This document shows positions 5,950 to 6,276 of a stretch of DNA of 6,276 nucleotides, piece after piece. A program made the position numbers and the translations under genes. The notes beneath the pieces are model-generated. The model was not told the origin of the DNA. It did not search any database and saw nothing but the letters and a program-made list of their open reading frames with translations. Location of the stretch: contig PEUI01000017.1 of the NCBI GenBank assembly GCA_002785585.1, forward strand, positions 8,035 to 14,310, written 5' to 3'. Within the stretch, counting starts at the first letter, position 1. Every line of letters starts with the position of its first letter. This DNA is from Lysobacterales bacterium CG02_land_8_20_14_3_00_62_12. Lineage in GTDB: Bacteria; Pseudomonadota; Gammaproteobacteria; Xanthomonadales; Ahniellaceae.

Positions 5950-6276
5950 AGCCCCGCCGATTTCAGCCGATTGGCGTGGGCGCGCAGCACCGACACCGGG
6001 TTGGCACTGAACAGGCCGCGTAAACCGAACAACTGGTTGACCTCGTCCAGGTGATTCCAACCGTAGTTGTCGCGCAGCACCAAGCCCAGATGCGACGAAC
6101 ATTGACCGACCAGACCATCGTTCTGCTCGAAGCCGAAGAACAAGCTGCTGGCACCGAGCAGGGCATCGCTGGCGTCAAAAAAATTGGTTAGTACCGAGGT
6201 GCCGCCCCAACTGTAGTAACGGATGGCATTGACCACGCTGGCGCCGTTGCCGCAGGCGCTGGTCGGCATCCCTTGC
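5946..6276 (-). CDS. lip: Secreted family I triacylglycerol lipase, C-terminal part (runs off the window)
   Basis: The last 109 residues of a true lipase of the Pseudomonas aeruginosa LipA type (subfamily I.1/I.2) are present. Counting from the first complete codon, Cys8 (PTSACG) and Cys59 (GQCSSHLG) match the disulfide Cys183-Cys235. Asp53 in NDGLVG and His75 in NHLDEVNQ match catalytic Asp229 and His251. Asp34 and Asp77 match calcium ligands Asp209 and Asp253. The end, HANRLKSAGL, is typical. The nucleophile serine (GHSHG), lid and signal peptide lie beyond the window. The enzyme hydrolyses long-chain triglycerides outside the cell after Sec export, Lif-assisted folding and type II secretion. 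It is followed directly by lif, as in Pseudomonas and Burkholderia. Confidence 0.97.
   Translation of the reverse strand, partial: QGMPTSACGNGASVVNAIRYYSWGGTSVLTNFFDASDALLGASSLFFGFEQNDGLVGQCSSHLGLVLRDNYGWNHLDEVNQLFGLRGLFSANPVSVLRAHANRLKSAGL

Noticed and set aside
5950..6102. N-terminal extension of Lif into the lipase gene
   Set aside because: It would put 51 extra residues before a membrane anchor and fully overlap the conserved lipase C-terminus; no homologue I know has this.
1..6276. A new defence, mobile or biosynthetic system
   Set aside because: Every substantial gene belongs to a known housekeeping or lipase family, and there is no transposase, integrase, nuclease, CRISPR repeat or unexplained gene cluster.

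Overview
This is a GC-rich gammaproteobacterial chromosome segment, most like the Xanthomonadales (Lysobacterales) or a near relative. The pointers are bioB followed by bioF, a comF gene divergent from bioB, an AlgR-type regulator directly upstream of hemC, Pseudomonas-type family I lipase and foldase genes, and REP-like palindromes between genes. The lineage is inferred from gene order and protein resemblance only. Nearly every coding stretch belongs to a recognised family, and I see no phage, transposase, CRISPR, toxin-antitoxin or secondary-metabolite genes.

Layout. Positions 1-74 (minus) hold the first 24 codons of what is probably bioF. Positions 75-356 are non-coding and contain two copies of a REP-like palindrome in opposite orientation. 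bioB (minus, 357-1325) makes biotin from dethiobiotin. Across a roughly 60-bp gap carrying a cluster of GTCAAC/GTTGAC words lies the divergent comF (1388-2122). Positions 2123-2350 hold a degenerate nested palindromic element of about 120 bp. Next come a carboxylesterase of the acyl-protein thioesterase type (2351-3031), an AlgR-like LytTR response regulator (3155-3901) and, 8 nt later, hemC for hydroxymethylbilane synthase (3910-4821). Two small hairpins separate hemC from the convergent lipase operon, read on the minus strand: the C-terminal third of a secreted family I lipase (5946-6276, entering from beyond the window) and its membrane-anchored foldase Lif (4873-5949). The lipase stop and the first possible lif start overlap as TTGA.

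How the genes work together. bioB and bioF belong to one pathway and are probably co-transcribed through the repeat-bearing gap. algR and hemC look like a short operon; the usual partner kinase gene algZ/fimS is not in its common position upstream, and hemD does not follow hemC. The lipase and Lif form an obligate pair: the foldase folds the lipase in the periplasm before type II secretion. The most interesting material is intergenic or local: the two palindromic elements, the possible operator between bioB and comF, the apparently orphan AlgR, the lip-lif junction and an altered PRPP loop in ComF. I found no new multi-gene system.
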